NCBI GenBank assembly: GCA_026416655.1
Contig: JAOAES010000203.1
Coordinates: 1 to 7,394 of the forward strand
From: Fimbriimonadales bacterium
GTDB lineage: Bacteria > Armatimonadota > Fimbriimonadia > Fimbriimonadales > GBS-DC
Direction: 5' to 3'
DNA length: 7,394 bases
The notes under the pieces are model-generated. The model was not told where the DNA came from, searched no databases, and saw only the letters and a program-made list of their open reading frames with translations. This document shows, piece after piece, positions 5,141-7,394 of the stretch (positions within the stretch are counted from its first letter, which is position 1; each line of letters begins with the position of its first letter). The position numbers and the translations under genes are program-made.

Positions 5141-6673
5141 TCAGGCGGCTCGACCTTGCGGATTCACCTGAACCGATTGGGTTGTGTTAAAGTACCGTAG
5201 CGCTTCGTTGAGCGTCTGCGCCGTCGCTTTGAGTTGGGTCGCCCACTGCGCGACCTGTTCCACCTGCGCCGCCATTTGTTGCGTGGACGCGCTCACTTCC
5301 TGAGTCGCCGCGCTGGTCTGCTCGCTCGCGCTGGCAACCTCCTCAACAGCGTCGCGCACCACCGCTGCGTTTCCGCTCATGGTATGCACTACCGCCTGAT
5401 ACTGAGCGACAATCTGCTGCACCTGCTCCATCGCGCTGATGAGTTCCTGCTCGAACTGCTCGACGGAGGTCTGCATCGACTGGACGGCGGCGTGAACCAC
5501 CTGCTGGATCTGCGCCACGATGCGCCCGACATCTTTCGCAGCCTGCGCTGAGCGTTCGGCGAGCTGTTGCACCTCTTTCGCGACGACGGCGAATCCGCGC
5601 CCTGCCTCGCCCGCCCGCGCCGCCTCAATCGCCGCGTTCAGCGCCAGCAAGTGGGTCTGGAAGGCGATCTGATTAATCACCTCGATCATCTCGCCAATCT
5701 GACTGGACTGGCGCCCCATTTCGGCGACATGCTCGGAGGTCTTGCGGATGTTCTCGCCGACGCGCCCGATGACCAGCATCGCCCGCTGTACCGATTGCGC
5801 CTGCGACTCCGCGCCTTGCGCGATTTCGTGAATGCCTGCCGTAAGCTGGCGCACCGATTCGGTCGTTTGAGCCGTTTCTTGAGCCTGGTGCGCCGCCACT
5901 CGCGCCACCTGCTCAATCGCTGCCGCAATCTGGCTCACCGCCTGACGAGTCTGGGTCGCCGTCTCCGCCAGCTCCGACGAAGCACGATCCAGCTGCTCAC
6001 TCGCCTGCACGGTCTGTTTCAGCGCGTCGCCAAAAATACGCCGAATGTCGCCAAAATGGTCTGTGATGTCTTTCGTCGCCGAGTCCACTCGAATCTGGTC
6101 TGTGTCCACGCACAGATCGCGCATAAGCATCACGATAAACGAATCGCTCACTGCCTGGATATCGTAGATAAACACTGACAGGATCGCCTGAAACGCTTCC
6201 TGAGCGATATGCGGGTCTATTTCAGGGTTTTGTAGCAGGTATTTTTTGAGCAACTCCGCATACATTGCGTAGGAGCCGAGATACCACTTCATCGGCAGGT
6301 TAATCTCGTTATGGACATAGCCGATATGCAGGCGTTTCTCGAGAAAGGCGATCCCGAACGCGCCACCGCGCTTCGCCTCGCGAAAAATTTCCAGAAAATA
6401 CTGGAGCTGGGCTTGCTCTAATTTCTGGCGCAGCGTCTGCAAGGGTATACCGCGTCGCTGGGCGTACTGGTTGAAAAAGTGCAGGGTCTCGGGGAACTGG
6501 AACTGGAAGTCGTAGAACTCTCGGACGAGTTGCGGGGCAATCTGCTCCATGTAGTCCGCTACACGGCAGAGCGATTCCACTCGTTCGCGCGTGATGCGCA
6601 AAAACTGCTTGCGTAATGCCAACCCTTGCTCCGTAATTTGGAGCGCACTGCCGATATTTTGTTGCGTATGCAT
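5141..6673 (-). CDS. Soluble globin-coupled methyl-accepting chemotaxis protein (HemAT-like)
   Basis: The 510-residue product joins an N-terminal protoglobin-type heme domain (about 15-185) to a methyl-accepting signalling domain (about 210-495). In the globin part, KRLHIGYVHNEINLPMKWYLG matches the HemAT stretch around the proximal histidine, making His121 the likely heme ligand; Tyr54 in EFYDF corresponds to HemAT Tyr70. The receptor hairpin tip is IAFQTHLLALNAAIEAARAGE (336-356), followed by GRGFAVVAKEVQQLAERS. There is no transmembrane segment and no HAMP-like membrane linker, so it should act in the cytoplasm, passing an O2, CO, NO or redox signal to CheA/CheW. The C-terminus ends NPQGRAA and lacks a CheR/CheB-binding pentapeptide. 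His341 replaces the near-invariant Asn of QTN. The ATG at 6673 has GGAG 8 nt upstream. It is a single-gene unit with its own promoter and terminator; no che genes are nearby. Confidence 0.93.
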   Translation of the reverse strand: MHTQQNIGSALQITEQGLALRKQFLRITRERVESLCRVADYMEQIAPQLVREFYDFQFQFPETLHFFNQYAQRRGIPLQTLRQKLEQAQLQYFLEIFREAKRGGAFGIAFLEKRLHIGYVHNEINLPMKWYLGSYAMYAELLKKYLLQNPEIDPHIAQEAFQAILSVFIYDIQAVSDSFIVMLMRDLCVDTDQIRVDSATKDITDHFGDIRRIFGDALKQTVQASEQLDRASSELAETATQTRQAVSQIAAAIEQVARVAAHQAQETAQTTESVRQLTAGIHEIAQGAESQAQSVQRAMLVIGRVGENIRKTSEHVAEMGRQSSQIGEMIEVINQIAFQTHLLALNAAIEAARAGEAGRGFAVVAKEVQQLAERSAQAAKDVGRIVAQIQQVVHAAVQSMQTSVEQFEQELISAMEQVQQIVAQYQAVVHTMSGNAAVVRDAVEEVASASEQTSAATQEVSASTQQMAAQVEQVAQWATQLKATAQTLNEALRYFNTTQSVQVNPQGRAA

Positions 6674-6681
6674 ACTTCACT

Positions 6682-6688
6682 CTCCTCT
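6682..6688 (-). promoter_or_regulatory. Shine-Dalgarno of the chemoreceptor gene
   Basis: AGAGGAG on the minus strand, with GGAG ending 8 nt before the ATG at 6673, supports that start. It begins 2 nt after the inverted repeat in the leader, so a folded leader could affect access to it. Confidence 0.7.
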
Positions 6689-6690
6689 GA

Positions 6691-6732
6691 CGGCTCGGTC
6701 AATCCGTCTCCTTCGGCGTCTTGACCGTGCCG
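6691..6732 (-). repeat. 12-nt inverted repeat in the chemoreceptor leader
   Basis: CGGCTCGGTCAA (6691-6702) and TTGACCGTGCCG (6721-6732) are inverted repeats that pair at 11 of 12 positions across an 18-nt spacer. On the minus strand the element lies between the expected transcription start near 6740 and the Shine-Dalgarno site. It could fold in the mRNA as a long hairpin whose loop holds GAAGGAGAC, or act on DNA as an operator for a dimeric regulator. It is not a terminator in either direction, as no T-tract follows. No known riboswitch class is recognisable. Confidence 0.55.
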
Positions 6733-6746
6733 TTAATTTTATAGGT

Positions 6747-6774
6747 ATCATAGTGCGCAATCTTTAGGGGTCAA
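6747..6774 (-). promoter_or_regulatory. Candidate sigma-70-type promoter of the chemoreceptor gene
   Basis: On the minus strand TTGACC (6774-6769) and TATGAT (6752-6747) are separated by 16 nt; each matches consensus at 5 of 6 positions. An A/T-rich stretch (AATTTTTGTT) lies upstream. The leader would be about 66 nt. The resemblance is to the housekeeping sigma factor; I see no sigma-28 style flagellar promoter. Confidence 0.6.
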
Positions 6775-6828
6775 CAGAGGAAAGTGAACAAAAATTCCCG
6801 AATTGGGTAGATTATGTGGGGTACAAGG

Positions 6829-7338
6829 CTAATCCTCTCTCGGCTTCTCCGGCAGCTCCTCCAGGCTGTTCAGCCCGAAATAGTGCAGGAACTGGGGGGT
6901 GATGCCGTACAGGATGGGTCTGCCGGGCGCGTCTTTGTGTCCGAGTTCCTGAATCAGCCCGCGGGCGAGCAGTTGGCGCACGGTGTGGCTGCTGTCCACG
7001 CCGCGCAGGGCGTCGATCTGCGCTTGCGTGATAGGTTGCTCGTAGGCGATAATCGCGAGGGTCTCCAGCGCGGCTTTCGAGAGGCGTTTCTGGGGCGGGT
7101 TTAGCAGGCGCGCAATGTAGAACGCATACTCCGGCTTCGTGGCGAGTTGGTAGCCGCCTGCCAGTTGCACGAGCTGAATCGCCCCGCGCTCCGCGAGTTC
7201 CGCCTGCAGGTCGCGGAGGGCGGCTTCTATGGCGTCGGCGGGTTCCCCCGTTGCCTCGCACAGGGTCTGGACGCTGAGCGGCGCTTCCGCCACAAAAAGC
7301 AGGGCGTGCAGAATCGATTTCAGGTCGGGCTGCGGCAT
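6829..7338 (-). CDS. scpB: Segregation and condensation protein B (ScpB)
   Basis: ScpB, with ScpA and SMC, forms the bacterial condensin that compacts and segregates newly replicated DNA. The 169-residue product has the two winged-helix domains of the family. LKSILHALLFVAEAPLS is at 6-22 and GGYQLATKPEY at 61-71. The second domain carries LSKAALETLAIIAYEQPITQ (86-105), LRGVDSSHTVRQLLARGLI (111-129), GRPILYGITPQFLHYFGL (139-156) and the SLEELP ending. Length and motif order fit ordinary ScpB. The ATG at 7338 is the only sensible start; no Shine-Dalgarno precedes it (ATTCCCCCGCG), so it may depend on translation of an upstream gene, plausibly scpA, outside the window. It ends 54 nt before the chemoreceptor promoter, with no convincing terminator between them. 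Confidence 0.96.
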   Translation of the reverse strand: MPQPDLKSILHALLFVAEAPLSVQTLCEATGEPADAIEAALRDLQAELAERGAIQLVQLAGGYQLATKPEYAFYIARLLNPPQKRLSKAALETLAIIAYEQPITQAQIDALRGVDSSHTVRQLLARGLIQELGHKDAPGRPILYGITPQFLHYFGLNSLEELPEKPRED

Positions 7339-7394
7339 CGCGGGGGAATTTACGGGGCGCGGGTCGCTTTTCCTGCATGTTTGCCCTTATCCCC

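Noticed and set aside
5567..6178. A 203-codon plus-strand frame inside the chemoreceptor gene
   Set aside because: Leu/Arg/His-rich low-complexity translation antisense to a clearly real gene.
6721..6752. Plus-strand promoter with TTGACC near 6721
   Set aside because: No gene follows on the plus strand and no good -10 box lies at normal spacing; the TTGACC belongs to the inverted repeat.
6674..6760. Cyclic-di-GMP or other known riboswitch in the chemoreceptor leader
   Set aside because: The leader is only about 66 nt and lacks the conserved core bases of GEMM or other classes I know; only a simple inverted repeat is seen.
6785..6828. Terminator of scpB
   Set aside because: On the minus strand CCCAATTCGGG followed by AATTTTTG gives a stem of only 3 bp, too weak to call.
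7350..7394. 3' end of an upstream gene (14 codons ending at TAA, 7352-7350)
   Set aside because: An open frame enters from the edge, but its short basic tail (GDKGKHAGKATRAP) does not resemble the ScpA C-terminus and cannot be told from chance.

Overview
The window is GC-rich, densely packed bacterial DNA that looks chromosomal. The genes give a flagellated, chemotactic bacterium with heme-based sensing, an SMC-ScpAB system and aerobic vitamin B6 metabolism. GC-rich codons, many Arg/Glu/Gln-rich helices and the gene set would suit a deep-branching, possibly thermophilic lineage such as Armatimonadota. That placement is a guess from general appearance; the sequence has no rRNA or tRNA to test it. 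I see no mobile element, phage gene, CRISPR array or tRNA.

Layout. Positions 2-793 (+) hold the 3' part of a family 2 glycosyltransferase. It converges on, and shares stop-codon bases with, a five-gene block on the minus strand. That block reads, in transcription order, rpoZ (4215-3871), dnaJ (3858-2731), a PfkB-family sugar kinase (2727-1789), fliJ (1735-1283) and a lytic transglycosylase (1335-790). Gaps within it are 12 nt, 3 nt, 53 nt and a 53-nt overlap, so it reads as one operon. A 231-nt divergent region (4216-4446) carries a candidate rpoZ promoter, a palindrome and a leader hairpin on the minus strand. It also carries a perfect TATAAT box only 13 nt before the pdxH start codon on the plus strand. 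pdxH (4447-5082, +) converges on a soluble globin-coupled chemoreceptor gene (6673-5141, -), which ends in an intrinsic terminator whose T-tract overlaps the pdxH stop codon. The chemoreceptor has its own promoter and a leader with a 12-nt inverted repeat. At the right end is scpB (7338-6829, -).

How the genes relate. FliJ and the transglycosylase are plausibly flagellar: one is an export-apparatus escort/stalk protein, the other a muramidase without a visible signal peptide. The chemoreceptor would feed the same motility system with an oxygen or redox signal. RpoZ, DnaJ, PdxH and ScpB are housekeeping genes of transcription, proteostasis, cofactor synthesis and chromosome segregation. The combination rpoZ-dnaJ-kinase-fliJ-transglycosylase is the most unusual thing about the layout.

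I did not find a convincing new biological system. The points worth a second look are local: hairpins at the dnaJ start and in the rpoZ and chemoreceptor leaders, a probable near-leaderless pdxH transcript, the heme-sensor receptor with an altered signalling tip, and the transglycosylase that may leave by the flagellar export route.
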